This document shows positions 6,677 to 13,971 of a stretch of DNA of 28,667 nt, piece by piece. Location of the stretch: the NCBI GenBank assembly GCA_002083405.1, contig LVWT01000047.1:1-28667 (forward strand), written 5' to 3'. This DNA comes from Nitrospira sp. SG-bin2. Its GTDB lineage: Bacteria; Nitrospirota; Nitrospiria; Nitrospirales; Nitrospiraceae. Below the pieces are notes generated by a model. It was not told the origin of the DNA. It saw nothing but the letters and a program-made list of their open reading frames with translations, and ran no database searches. The position numbers and the translations under genes are program-made. Position 1 is the first letter of the stretch, and each line of letters begins with the position of its first letter.

Positions 6677-9442
6677 TCATTGCCAGCCAAAGCGCCTACT
6701 GTACAAGCCTTTCATCGCCTGCGTCAGTCCCATGTAGGATAACAGGATCAATGGCAGAAACACGAAGTACAGCGGCGGTAAGGCCTGTAACTTCACGTAG
6801 TGGGCCAGCGGCCCCATGGGCAGGAAGATGCCGATAGCCATGATACAGCCAGTCATCAGCAAGAGCGGTGTCGCGGCCCGGCTCTGGAGGAACGGAATTT
6901 TTGGTGTGCGGATCATGTGCACGATCAGCGTCTGGGTCAGCAGGCCCACGATGAACCAGCCGGACTGGAACAGGGTCTGCGCCTCCACGGTGTTGGCGCT
7001 GAAGACAACCCACATCATGGTATAGGTGAGGAGGTCAAAGAGCGAGCTGATCGGTCCGAAGAAGACCATGAAGCGCCCGATGTCGCCCGGCTGCCAACGC
7101 TGCGGTCTTTTCAAGAGTTCCTCATCGACGTGGTCAAACGGGATGGCGATCTGCGAAATGTCGTACAAGAGGTTTTGCACCAATAACTGCAGGGGCAGCA
7201 TTGGCAGGAACGGGATGAAGGCGCTAGCCACCAACACCGAGAAGACGTTGCCGAAGTTGGAACTCGCCGTCATCTTGAGATACTTGAGCATGTTGGCGAA
7301 GGTCGTGCGCCCTTCGAGTACTCCCGCTTCGAGCACCATAAGGCTCTTTTCCAGCAGGATGATGTCGGCAGCTTCCTTGGCGATGTCCACCGCCGTATCC
7401 ACCGAAATGCCGATGTCGGCTGTCCGCAACGCTGGGGCGTCGTTGATGCCGTCGCCCATGAACCCCACCACATGGCCGTTGGCCTTCAAGCGTCGTACGA
7501 TGCGCTCCTTATGGGCCGGAGTCAGCTTGGCGAACACGCCGTGTGTCTCCACCACGTCCGCCAGCTCCGCGTCGTTCATGTGCTCCACGTCCGAACCGAG
7601 TACCACCCCGCTCGGGTCCAAGCCCACTTCCTTACAGATCTTCGCCGTCACCAGTTCGTTGTCGCCGGTCAGTACCTTCACGGCGACACCATGCTCGGCG
7701 AGCGCCTTCAGGGCCGGGGCGGCACTTTCCTTCGGCGGATCGAGAAAAGCCACATAGCCGATCAAGGTGAGGTCGAACTCATCGGGTATGCGGTAATCTT
7801 TCTTGACTGGCGGGAGATCCTTGACGGCGACGGCCACGACACGCAGTCCTTCCTGGTTGAGCGAGGCCGTGACGTCGCGGATGCGGCTGAGGAGCGTGTC
7901 CGTCAGCGGCTCGTCGAGCTCGCCATGGCGCACCCGACTGCAGATGTGGAGCACCTCCTCGACCGCACCCTTGCAGATGAGGAGAAACCGCTCATCGTGC
8001 TCGGTCACGACCACCGACATGCGGCGCCGCTGGAAGTCGAAGGGAATCTCATCCACGAGACGGAACGCAGTCGCCACCTCGAGTTTCTTGTGCACCTCAA
8101 CACGGTCCAACACGGCGATGTCCAGCAAGTTCTTTAATCCCGTCTGGTAGTAGCTGTTCAGATAGGCATAGTCCAGCACCGCATCGGACGGCTCACCCCA
8201 GACATTCGTGTGGCGTTCCAAGACAATCCTATCCTGGGTGAGCGTGCCAGTCTTGTCCGTGCACAGCACGTCCATCGCGCCAAAGTTCTGGATAGCGTCC
8301 AGCTGCTTGACGATCACCTTCCGGCGCGACAGCAGGACCGCACCCTTGGCCAACGTGGAGGTCACGATCATGGGCAGCATTTCCGGGGTCAGTCCGACCG
8401 CGATGGACAGCGCAAATAGCAGCGCCTCCAGCCAGTCGTGCTTGGTGAGGCCGTTGATGAACAACACCAGCGGCGCCATCACGAGCATGAAGCGGATCAA
8501 GAGCCATGCCACCTTGTTAATGCCGGCCTGGAACTGAGTGGGCACCCGGTCTGTGGTCGTCACCTGCTGGGCCAGCGACCCGAAATAGGTCCGGTTGCCG
8601 GTAGTCACCACGACGGCCGTGGCCGAACCCGACACGACGTTTGTGCCCATGAACAGGATGTTATCCAGCTCCAGCGGATTCGTCGTACCCCGGTTCCGTT
8701 GCTGAGCGTACTTCTCCACTGGGAGGGATTCGCCGGTCATCGCCGCCTGATTCATGAAGAGATCCTGCGCGCGCAGCATGCGGCAATCAGCTGGGATCAT
8801 ATCTCCGGCGGAAAGCACGATCACATCGCCCGGCACGAGGTGCTGGATCGGCAACTCGATCCGCCTGGCGGGCTTGACGTGCAGATGCGTGCCGGTGAAC
8901 TGCTCGAACACCGGCGCGGCCTCCTCGCTGATATCGCGTCGTATGACGGTGGCGGTGTTGCTCACCATCGCCTTCAACTGGTCTACCGCCTTGTTGGACT
9001 TCGTTTCCTGCCAGAAGCGGAGCAACGTCGAGAGCGCTACCATTGCCGTGATCACAATCGTGGCTTTCATATCCTCGGTGATGTAGGACACGATGGCCAG
9101 CACGGTCAGGAGCAAGTTAAATGGATTCTTGTAGCAGTGCCACAGATGCAGCGACCACGATAGCGGCTTCTCGTGCTCGACCTCGTTGAGGCCGATGCGT
9201 GTGCGCACCATATCGGCCTGGCCATCTGTCAGGCCATCGGGGTGAGTATCGAGCGTCTTGAGGAGCGCCTCGGGATCGCTTTCAGCCGCGGCGACCAGCA
9301 TATGCGCGAGCGTGGCGGGCACGTCCCGGCTGACACCGGTCTGGACCAGCGTATCCAGCAGAGCCAGCCGGCGGAAGTGCCGGCCGATATGGCGGGTGCG
9401 CAGAAAACTCGCAAACAACTCTTTCACCCAGGCCAGGTTCAT
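6677..9442 (-). CDS. mgtA: Magnesium-translocating P-type ATPase (MgtA/MgtB family)
   Basis: This 921-aa inner-membrane pump is of P-type IIIB, close to the ~900 aa usual for MgtA. Motifs in order are TGES (236-239, actuator), the membrane motif LTPEMLP (351-357), the phosphorylation site DKTGT (396-400, Asp396), KGA (491-493, nucleotide binding), TGDN near 592 and GDGINDAP (663-670). The C-terminus holds further membrane segments, about ten in total as in the family. The start at 9442 is preceded by GGGGGA; a longer frame to 9511 would add 23 residues that overlap the next gene. It lies 25 bp after the GDT1-type gene, so the two are probably co-transcribed. Mg2+ import is the family role; no leader control element was recognised. 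Confidence 0.93.
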   Translation of the reverse strand: MNLAWVKELFASFLRTRHIGRHFRRLALLDTLVQTGVSRDVPATLAHMLVAAAESDPEALLKTLDTHPDGLTDGQADMVRTRIGLNEVEHEKPLSWSLHLWHCYKNPFNLLLTVLAIVSYITEDMKATIVITAMVALSTLLRFWQETKSNKAVDQLKAMVSNTATVIRRDISEEAAPVFEQFTGTHLHVKPARRIELPIQHLVPGDVIVLSAGDMIPADCRMLRAQDLFMNQAAMTGESLPVEKYAQQRNRGTTNPLELDNILFMGTNVVSGSATAVVVTTGNRTYFGSLAQQVTTTDRVPTQFQAGINKVAWLLIRFMLVMAPLVLFINGLTKHDWLEALLFALSIAVGLTPEMLPMIVTSTLAKGAVLLSRRKVIVKQLDAIQNFGAMDVLCTDKTGTLTQDRIVLERHTNVWGEPSDAVLDYAYLNSYYQTGLKNLLDIAVLDRVEVHKKLEVATAFRLVDEIPFDFQRRRMSVVVTEHDERFLLICKGAVEEVLHICSRVRHGELDEPLTDTLLSRIRDVTASLNQEGLRVVAVAVKDLPPVKKDYRIPDEFDLTLIGYVAFLDPPKESAAPALKALAEHGVAVKVLTGDNELVTAKICKEVGLDPSGVVLGSDVEHMNDAELADVVETHGVFAKLTPAHKERIVRRLKANGHVVGFMGDGINDAPALRTADIGISVDTAVDIAKEAADIILLEKSLMVLEAGVLEGRTTFANMLKYLKMTASSNFGNVFSVLVASAFIPFLPMLPLQLLVQNLLYDISQIAIPFDHVDEELLKRPQRWQPGDIGRFMVFFGPISSLFDLLTYTMMWVVFSANTVEAQTLFQSGWFIVGLLTQTLIVHMIRTPKIPFLQSRAATPLLLMTGCIMAIGIFLPMGPLAHYVKLQALPPLYFVFLPLILLSYMGLTQAMKGLYSRRFGWQ

Positions 9443-9467
9443 TGGTGGTCCCCCACGGCCGATCTGG

Positions 9468-9737
9468 TCACGACCGGACCTCGAACAACAGCCATCCGCC
9501 GATGGCCACAAATCCGATGCCAGCCACGAGTTTTAAAACCCGCGGGGAGACAAATGCGGATAGCTGCCCGCCGATCAGCACGGCGAGCAAGCTGGACAGG
9601 ACCAGGGCTCCAGCGGAGGCACAGAAGACTCCCACCCGACTCACCTGGGGGTCGGCGGCAAACAGCAGAGTGGCCAACTGGGTTTTATCCCCGAGTTCGG
9701 CGAAGAACACCGTGACAAAGATGGACCATAGCGACAT
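9468..9737 (-). CDS. Half-size TMEM165/GDT1 family (UPF0016) membrane protein
   Basis: This 89-aa protein has three hydrophobic segments and one copy of the family motif E-x-G-D-K-T (ELGDKT, residues 14-19). Members act as Mn2+ or Ca2+ exporters/exchangers. Eukaryotic and many bacterial members have two such halves; this single-motif form would have to work as a homodimer. AAAGGAG lies 8 bases upstream of the start. The neighbours are the Mg2+ ATPase 25 bp downstream and an outer-membrane-type protein 39 bp upstream, suggesting a shared divalent-metal role. Confidence 0.85.
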   Translation of the reverse strand: MSLWSIFVTVFFAELGDKTQLATLLFAADPQVSRVGVFCASAGALVLSSLLAVLIGGQLSAFVSPRVLKLVAGIGFVAIGGWLLFEVRS

Positions 9738-9776
9738 AACTCGTTCTCCTTTCTTACTTTTAATCAGCAGGACCTA

Positions 9777-10802
9777 TCATGTTTCTTCGACCGGCTGCCC
9801 GGATACTTTTGCCATAGCCCATGGTTTCTGTCTTTGCGAAAGCAGTCGTTTCGGCACATCAAAGGCGAACCGCAGCTGGACTGCCCAATACTCCTGTATA
9901 AGGCTGCCTGGTTTGTCCAACGACCGATCCTGTTCGCGATACACGCTCACTTCATAATCATCCTTGAAACGGAAGGCTAGCCCGACGATCCAATCGAGTT
10001 CCGTGGGTTTGAGTTTATTGGTCAGTTCTCGATCGGTGAACATATTGAAGTCTCCGAAGAAGACGACCATGTTCTTATAGAGGTCGGCATCGAAGTGCGC
10101 CACATACCGAAAGAGCGCGTGTCCGGTATTATCCGGCCGCGCGTAATAGTTGCTGTTATGAAAGAACCAGCCGAACCCGGCATAGGCATTTAAATTCTGA
10201 TTCGGCATGTGCGACCGCCACCAGGCGAGATCCTGGGCGGCTTGAAAACGGCCGGTTGCCAGGACATCGGCGTATGCTTGTATGATTCCGCGGCGGTCGA
10301 GCGGGGCATCGCGTTCATACTGGAGCCGCCAGCCCCAACGATCGATCAATCCTGTGAACGCGTACGTCATGTCCCACTCGGTCAGGGCGATCCAGCCCTT
10401 TGTCCGATCAGAGAAGAAATTCTGATCGGTATAGAAGGTGAGATATTGTTTATACAGATCCGTCTCCAAGTGGGCCATGTGCCGCAATCCGACGAGTCCG
10501 GTATTGTCCGGGCGGGCGGCAAAGGTGGGGTTCGAGACAAACGCGCCGGTCAGAAGATACCCACCAAATAAGGTCTCCTCAGCTTCTCTGGCCTCCTCAT
10601 GTTGTTCCTCCATGGAAGGCAGCGGACGGCCATATTTCTCGAGGGCATGCACAGGAGTTGAGGTGAGGAGCAGTCCCAGCAGCACGAACGTGCGTGTGAG
10701 AAGGCACGAATAGACTGGTCGGCGGGGACTTGTACCCGACCGGGTAACCGGCAAAGAGCGGAATTGAGCTAGTGGTAGAAACGGCTGGAACAGATGCGTC
10801 AT
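9777..10802 (-). CDS. Exported, probably outer-membrane protein with an internal duplication
   Basis: The protein has 341 aa from the ATG at 10802, chosen because AAGGAGT lies 4 bases upstream. A signal-like hydrophobic run (LLTRTFVLLGLLL, ending at PVHA near 50-53) follows an unusually long 35-residue N-region. The mature part is rich in aromatic residues and alternates polar and hydrophobic residues as in outer-membrane beta strands. Two repeats about 125 residues apart each contain ARPDNTG (96-102 and 221-227), then RHMAHLETDLYK or RYVAHFDADLYK, then an NFFSDR/NMFTDR turn. The family was not recognised. Position at the head of the GDT1-mgtA cluster suggests a metal-related outer-membrane function, which is inference. 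Confidence 0.75.
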   Translation of the reverse strand: MTHLFQPFLPLAQFRSLPVTRSGTSPRRPVYSCLLTRTFVLLGLLLTSTPVHALEKYGRPLPSMEEQHEEAREAEETLFGGYLLTGAFVSNPTFAARPDNTGLVGLRHMAHLETDLYKQYLTFYTDQNFFSDRTKGWIALTEWDMTYAFTGLIDRWGWRLQYERDAPLDRRGIIQAYADVLATGRFQAAQDLAWWRSHMPNQNLNAYAGFGWFFHNSNYYARPDNTGHALFRYVAHFDADLYKNMVVFFGDFNMFTDRELTNKLKPTELDWIVGLAFRFKDDYEVSVYREQDRSLDKPGSLIQEYWAVQLRFAFDVPKRLLSQRQKPWAMAKVSGQPVEET

Positions 10803-11108
10803 GACTACTCCTTTTGCCGGTCCACGCGGATCGGCCGGAGCAGTCATCACGCGTTTAAGGCAAGCATGAAGAGCGTGCAGTCAGTGTCCGGCTCGGTCCT
10901 GTGGACAGGCGGTAAATGATGGTGAACGGGTGCATTCTTTGACTACCGTCACTTTCCATACACGGACCTCGCAGTCTGATAAGAGCGGATGTCTTTATTG
11001 ATGCCGGCCTTTTATCGAATAGTTAGAGTTCTGTCAAGCTCAAACTCCTTACACCAGTCAGCCTGGACTTTCAGTTTGCCTCTATAAGAAGAGAGAGGGG
11101 AACATGAG
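10803..11108. other. Intergenic region upstream of the metal-transport cluster
   Basis: No gene was seen in these ~300 bases. They should hold the promoter for the minus-strand cluster, but no convincing -35/-10 pair could be picked out. No Mg2+ riboswitch could be recognised by eye. Confidence 0.4.
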
Positions 11109-11164
11109 CCGCCCGATCCGGCGCCAGCCGGACGGGCGGGAAGCCCCGTCTCAGTAACACGGGG
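11109..11164 (+). repeat. Two-hairpin element, copy A
   Basis: The first hairpin pairs CCGCCCG (11109-11115) with CGGGCGG (11133-11139) and has an inner TCCGG/CCGGA stem. After the linker GAA comes a second hairpin, CCCCG (11144-11148) with CGGGG (11160-11164). The order, the purine linker and the GTAAxACGGGGG end recur in copy B. It lies about 100 bases upstream of the RHH gene. It may be a terminator pair or a structured RNA. Confidence 0.55.
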
Positions 11165-11205
11165 GACAACGGATACATCATTTGTCCTCGCTCGCCTCTA
11201 TAATC

Positions 11206-11254
11206 TTGACGCGTCATGCAGGTTGACGTACAGTTCTGTCATTCATGCTGACAG
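11206..11254 (+). promoter_or_regulatory. Promoter and candidate operator of the RHH gene
   Basis: TTGACG (11206-11211), a 17-bp gap and TACAGT (11229-11234) form a sigma70-like promoter 35 bp before the start codon. A perfect 10-bp palindrome, TGACGCGTCA (11207-11216), overlaps the -35 box. A second inverted repeat, CTGTCA-N7-TGACAG (11236-11254), covers the expected transcription start. Both could bind the RHH protein itself, as autoregulation is common in that fold. Confidence 0.5.
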
Positions 11255-11268
11255 ACACCGGAGAGCGT

Positions 11269-11499
11269 ATGAAAACCCAAATGATGCAGTTTCGGGTGAA
11301 CGACGAAGAAAAGGCGCTGATTGAGAAGTGTGCCAAGAAAGCCGGGATGACCGTCTCGGAGTACATCCGGGCCTGCATGCTGATGGAAATGATCGTGGAT
11401 GGGGACCTGCACGCCTTGAGGATCGTCGGACGCACGATTGGGATGAAGGCGATGGATGCTTTGAGTCGCCGACTCAAGGCCAACCCAACGATGGACTAA
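11269..11499 (+). CDS. Ribbon-helix-helix protein, MobC-like or CopG-like
   Basis: This 76-aa protein begins MKTQMMQFRVNDEEKALIEK, a short beta strand followed by helix 1. Then AGMTVSEYIRACML gives the turn and second helix of a ribbon-helix-helix DNA-binding fold of the type found in MobC relaxosome proteins and antitoxins. ATG 11269 is chosen for GGAG five bases upstream; ATG 11245 is in frame but without a ribosome site and lies inside the putative operator. No relaxase or toxin gene is adjacent, so a DNA-binding autoregulator or a remnant of a mobilisation module are both possible. A gene for a zinc-ribbon protein follows 87 bp downstream. Confidence 0.75.
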   Translation: MKTQMMQFRVNDEEKALIEKCAKKAGMTVSEYIRACMLMEMIVDGDLHALRIVGRTIGMKAMDALSRRLKANPTMD

Positions 11500-11509
11500 G
11501 CGAGGCCTG

Positions 11510-11565
11510 CTGCCCCGCCGACGGAGCCCGGCGGGCAGAAAGCCCCCGACTTGTAAAACGGGGGC
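11510..11565 (+). repeat. Two-hairpin element, copy B
   Basis: CTGCCC and GCCG (11510-11520) pair with CGGC and GGGCAG (11529-11538) around one bulged C. After an AAA linker, GCCCCCG (11542-11548) pairs with CGGGGGC (11559-11565) around the loop ACTTGTAAAA. The second hairpin resembles an intrinsic terminator stem but is followed by GCAATTTC, not a T run. The layout matches copy A about 400 bp upstream. Confidence 0.6.
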
Positions 11566-11586
11566 GCAATTTCTAAAGGACAGAAA

Positions 11587-12036
11587 GTGAACGCTTCCAG
11601 GGTGTTAGGTGAGAAGGCTGCTCCTGAGAGAGTACTCGCATCGGGAAATGAGACATCCGTAGAACTGCGCCAGCAAGTGTGCCATCGATGCGTCAAAGTG
11701 TGGTGGCCTCGGACACCCAAGAAACCCGCGCGTTGCCCTGCCTGCAAGAGCCCGTACTGGGATCGGCCCCGCCGCCTCAAAGCCACAATCCGGCCCCTGA
11801 AAGAAGGCGTAAATGCCGAGACCTTGGCCAACAGCCTCCGCCGGGAAGTGGCCATAGCGTTGCGGAGAAAGACGAGCAGTGGGATGGGCACGGAAGACCG
11901 ATCGCTGGGAAAGGCGTTGACCGTCCTCAAGGACATGAAGGCCGCCGGCCGCACCTGGCAGGAAATGGCGGATCGGCTGGAACGGGATTTTGGGACCACA
12001 TTGGAGAAAGACCAGCTCAAAGCCTTAGTCCGATAA
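11587..12036 (+). CDS. Zinc-ribbon protein, unknown function
   Basis: This 149-aa product starts at GTG 11587, with AAAGGA six bases upstream. Residues 32-53 carry CHRC and CPAC (Cys32, Cys35, Cys50, Cys53), a zinc ribbon, followed by KSPYWDRPRR. The C-terminal half is helical and basic. It contains the segment MKAAGRTWQEMADRL, which looks like a helix-turn-helix of the kind found in resolvase-like or regulatory proteins. It follows the RHH gene in the same direction, separated by the copy B hairpins. A DNA-binding role is likely; the specific function is unknown. Confidence 0.65.
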   Translation: MNASRVLGEKAAPERVLASGNETSVELRQQVCHRCVKVWWPRTPKKPARCPACKSPYWDRPRRLKATIRPLKEGVNAETLANSLRREVAIALRRKTSSGMGTEDRSLGKALTVLKDMKAAGRTWQEMADRLERDFGTTLEKDQLKALVR

Positions 12037-12047
12037 GTAAAACTTTT

Positions 12048-12078
12048 CCCTGCCCCCCCACAACCCATCGGGGCAGGG
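12048..12078 (+). terminator. Hairpin after the zinc-ribbon gene
   Basis: CCCTGCCCC (12048-12056) pairs perfectly with GGGGCAGGG (12070-12078) around a 13-nt loop, starting 11 bases after the stop codon. No T run follows, so termination efficiency is uncertain. Confidence 0.45.
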
Positions 12079-12242
12079 ACAAATCCTAATCGCTGGGTGG
12101 AGCTCATGCAGCGGGCGGGCCTGAATGTCGGCATGAAGGCCGGCCGGATGCTCGTATGCGCAGCCCAGCCACCGCTTGAGACGCTGGCGCTCCGACGCGA
12201 GCGCGGACAGGGGGCCAGGGGGTGTCGTCAGACTCCCCCTGA

Positions 12243-12569
12243 TTATCGAGGTGAATACATTATCACACCGACACCGATCAAGCAGATGAGGCCGCCAAAC
12301 ACGTCATATCGATCCGGAGAGGTTCGGTCAATTCCCCAGGCCCACAGAATCGAGAGGACGACAAACCATCCGCCATATGCGGCATAGACGCGACCGAAGT
12401 GTGCCGGCTGGTAGGTCGGGATAATCCCATACAAAAACAGAATGCCAGCACCAAAGAGGCCGAGTAACCAATGTTCGTGATTTCTCCACCATTGCCAGAC
12501 GAGGTAACCACCTCCGATTTCGCAAAGACCGGCAAGCATGAACAAGAGAATCGACTTCGCGATGATCAT
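12243..12569 (-). CDS. YnfA family (UPF0060) membrane protein
   Basis: This 108-aa protein has four hydrophobic segments and is the normal length for the family. Typical motifs are AGLCEIGGGYLVWQWWR in the first hairpin, RVYAAYGGWFV in the middle, and DRYDVFGGLICLIGV near the end. YnfA proteins are small inner-membrane proteins related to the small-multidrug-resistance fold; their substrate is not firmly settled. The start at 12569 is preceded by AAGGAG at about 9 bases. It is monocistronic or follows the 25-codon ORF upstream. Confidence 0.92.
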   Translation of the reverse strand: MIIAKSILLFMLAGLCEIGGGYLVWQWWRNHEHWLLGLFGAGILFLYGIIPTYQPAHFGRVYAAYGGWFVVLSILWAWGIDRTSPDRYDVFGGLICLIGVGVIMYSPR

Positions 12570-12606
12570 CGACGTGTTCTCCTTGCAAGATGTTTGATCT
12601 ACAGGC

Positions 12607-12684
12607 TCACAGTGCTAGGTCCTTCTCCGCATAAGACTTGAATTCTTTCCAGGCTTCAATAAACTTGGCTTCGATAGGTGTCAT
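12607..12684 (-). CDS. Possible 25-aa peptide upstream of the ynfA-like gene
   Basis: An ATG with GAGGGAAG just upstream opens a frame reading MTPIEAKFIEAW and ending EKDLAL. It is charged and helical in character. It ends 37 bases before the YnfA-family start on the same strand. It could be a truncated gene left by the adjacent IS21-type sequence or a short leader. Coding status is uncertain. Confidence 0.3.
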   Translation of the reverse strand: MTPIEAKFIEAWKEFKSYAEKDLAL

Positions 12685-12778
12685 GGCTTCCCTCTTCTTT
12701 AATATTTGTTTTTGAACCACATCAGCAGCATAAGTCAAAATCCCTGAGAGATCGACCAACTTTGGGTGGCATTTCAGA

Positions 12779-12824
12779 TGGGGATTTTGACAGGGGTGAA
12801 ATGGGGATTTTCGGGAAGTTGACA
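12779..12824 (-). repeat. Possible IS21-family end with internal repeats
   Basis: TGGGGATTTT occurs at 12779-12788 and again at 12802-12811, 23 bp apart. The stretch closes with TTGACA at 12819-12824, that is TGTCAA on the minus strand. Multiple ~20-bp repeats behind a TGT terminus are typical of IS21 ends. No istA or istB lies beside it, so this would be a remnant. The resemblance is from memory only. Confidence 0.35.
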
Positions 12825-13331
12825 CCCCGTGGGATCCCGATGGTGCTGTTATTTGATTGAACCACCGGATAGCCGTCGGTCGTGGACTTCCGCTTTGGGT
12901 CGAGACCTGCCGGTCACCGGGCATGTGTTCTGACACTACCCTGCCAGATCAAATCCAAATATTTACACTTTATGCAACCTCAAGATCTGAAAGCTTCCAG
13001 ATATCTTTCACCAAGCCGATCAGCATAGTTTGCCGCCTCTCTCCGCGAGATGTTCTGACGCGGAACGTCATGCCCTGCCGTTTCGAGACGGGCCGCCTCC
13101 TGGCGGCGCGTGTCGATGCGGTCAGAAGTCTATAGCTTCTGTATTGGATTAGGGTTTTGCCAGTGGCGGTAGCCCCGGCGAAGGCCGTGGCTGCCGCGAC
13201 TGGCTGGATTTGCGCAAGGGATCGTTACCGGACGGCCGAGACTACAGGCTCGGTGAGGGCCTTCGCCAGAGTAGAGCCCGGCTCGACGGCTGAAAGCAGC
13301 GGTCGGGCGCGCCCATTAACAAGTCTTATGA
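12825..13331. other. Stretch without a recognised gene
   Basis: No supported gene was seen. On the minus strand an 18-codon frame (12970-13026, beginning MLIGLVKDIW) follows an AGGCGG-like site, too little to call. The 13040-13320 part is very GC-rich and looks like a decayed mobile-element backbone. Confidence 0.4.
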
Positions 13332-13841
13332 TTACTTCGTCCTGGCCTTGCTCATCTTGCGCCATTCCCACGGCGGCATCTGGTCAGCTTCCGGTAAGGC
13401 CCAGAGCCCTGCCTTTGCATCTCTCGCCTGTTCCTCGATGGTGAAAAGAGACTGGTCTTTTGCGTATTTTCGATAGACCCACGCGGCTCCTCGTCTGACC
13501 ATTTCGGCGTTAACGTCCACGTCGTCAACCGTGACGCGACCGACCGTGCGGCCATAGCGGTCAATGTCCTGCACCTGAACAGCGGCGGATCTGCCGAAGG
13601 CAAGCCTGGATAACTCCCGCTTTGCGCGGCTGCCGTAGGGCTGGCGGGATTCCGGTGCGTCGATTTCAGCGAGCCGGATTTTTATCTGCGTTTTGGAATC
13701 ATCAAGGAGGGTGAGAGTATCGCCGTCATGCACACCGACAACCTTCCCAATGATGGTTTCAGCTGTTGCCGTTGTGCCGATGACCGGCAACAGGAGAGTT
13801 GAAAAAACGATCGATAAGACCGCTAAGGTTCGTGTGAGCAT
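13332..13841 (-). CDS. Secreted thermonuclease family protein (SNase domain)
   Basis: This 169-aa protein has a signal peptide (about residues 1-27, ending ATAE) and one staphylococcal-nuclease domain. The catalytic pattern is complete: DGDT (39-42) for Ca2+, Arg56 in KIRLAEIDAPE, Glu64 eight residues later, and Arg98 in RYGR. Family members hydrolyse DNA and RNA outside the cytoplasm. The start at 13841 is chosen because it gives a clean signal peptide; the frame is open to 13934 but that part is unlike a protein start. SNase genes of this type are often found on integrative elements and plasmids, in line with the neighbouring debris. Confidence 0.88.
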   Translation of the reverse strand: MLTRTLAVLSIVFSTLLLPVIGTTATAETIIGKVVGVHDGDTLTLLDDSKTQIKIRLAEIDAPESRQPYGSRAKRELSRLAFGRSAAVQVQDIDRYGRTVGRVTVDDVDVNAEMVRRGAAWVYRKYAKDQSLFTIEEQARDAKAGLWALPEADQMPPWEWRKMSKARTK

Positions 13842-13971
13842 GCGTCCATCCACCGGCGCAATAGAGGATCGAGAATTATCTGCTGCCGGCCGGGCACGGC
13901 GCGAGCGGTGATGGGCCCAGCAAGCCTGCAGCAAGAATTCGTGACGCTTAACTCTACCGAATAGAACTAAA

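Noticed and set aside
7472..9163. Long plus-strand frames (221 and 241 codons) opposite the Mg2+ ATPase gene
   Set aside because: Shadow frames of the minus-strand ATPase; composition rich in His/Arg/Gln as expected for antisense reading.
11182..11204. TTGTCC and TATAAT before the RHH gene as a promoter
   Set aside because: The gap is just 11 bp, too short; the TTGACG/TACAGT pair downstream has the correct 17-bp gap.
12097..12387. 96-codon plus-strand frame opposite the ynfA-like gene
   Set aside because: Its second half is antisense to a clear YnfA-family gene; the first half shows no motif.
12607..12936. 109-codon minus-strand frame running through the IS21-like end
   Set aside because: Most of it translates the repeat-bearing IS-like end; only the last 25 codons have a good start site and are listed separately.
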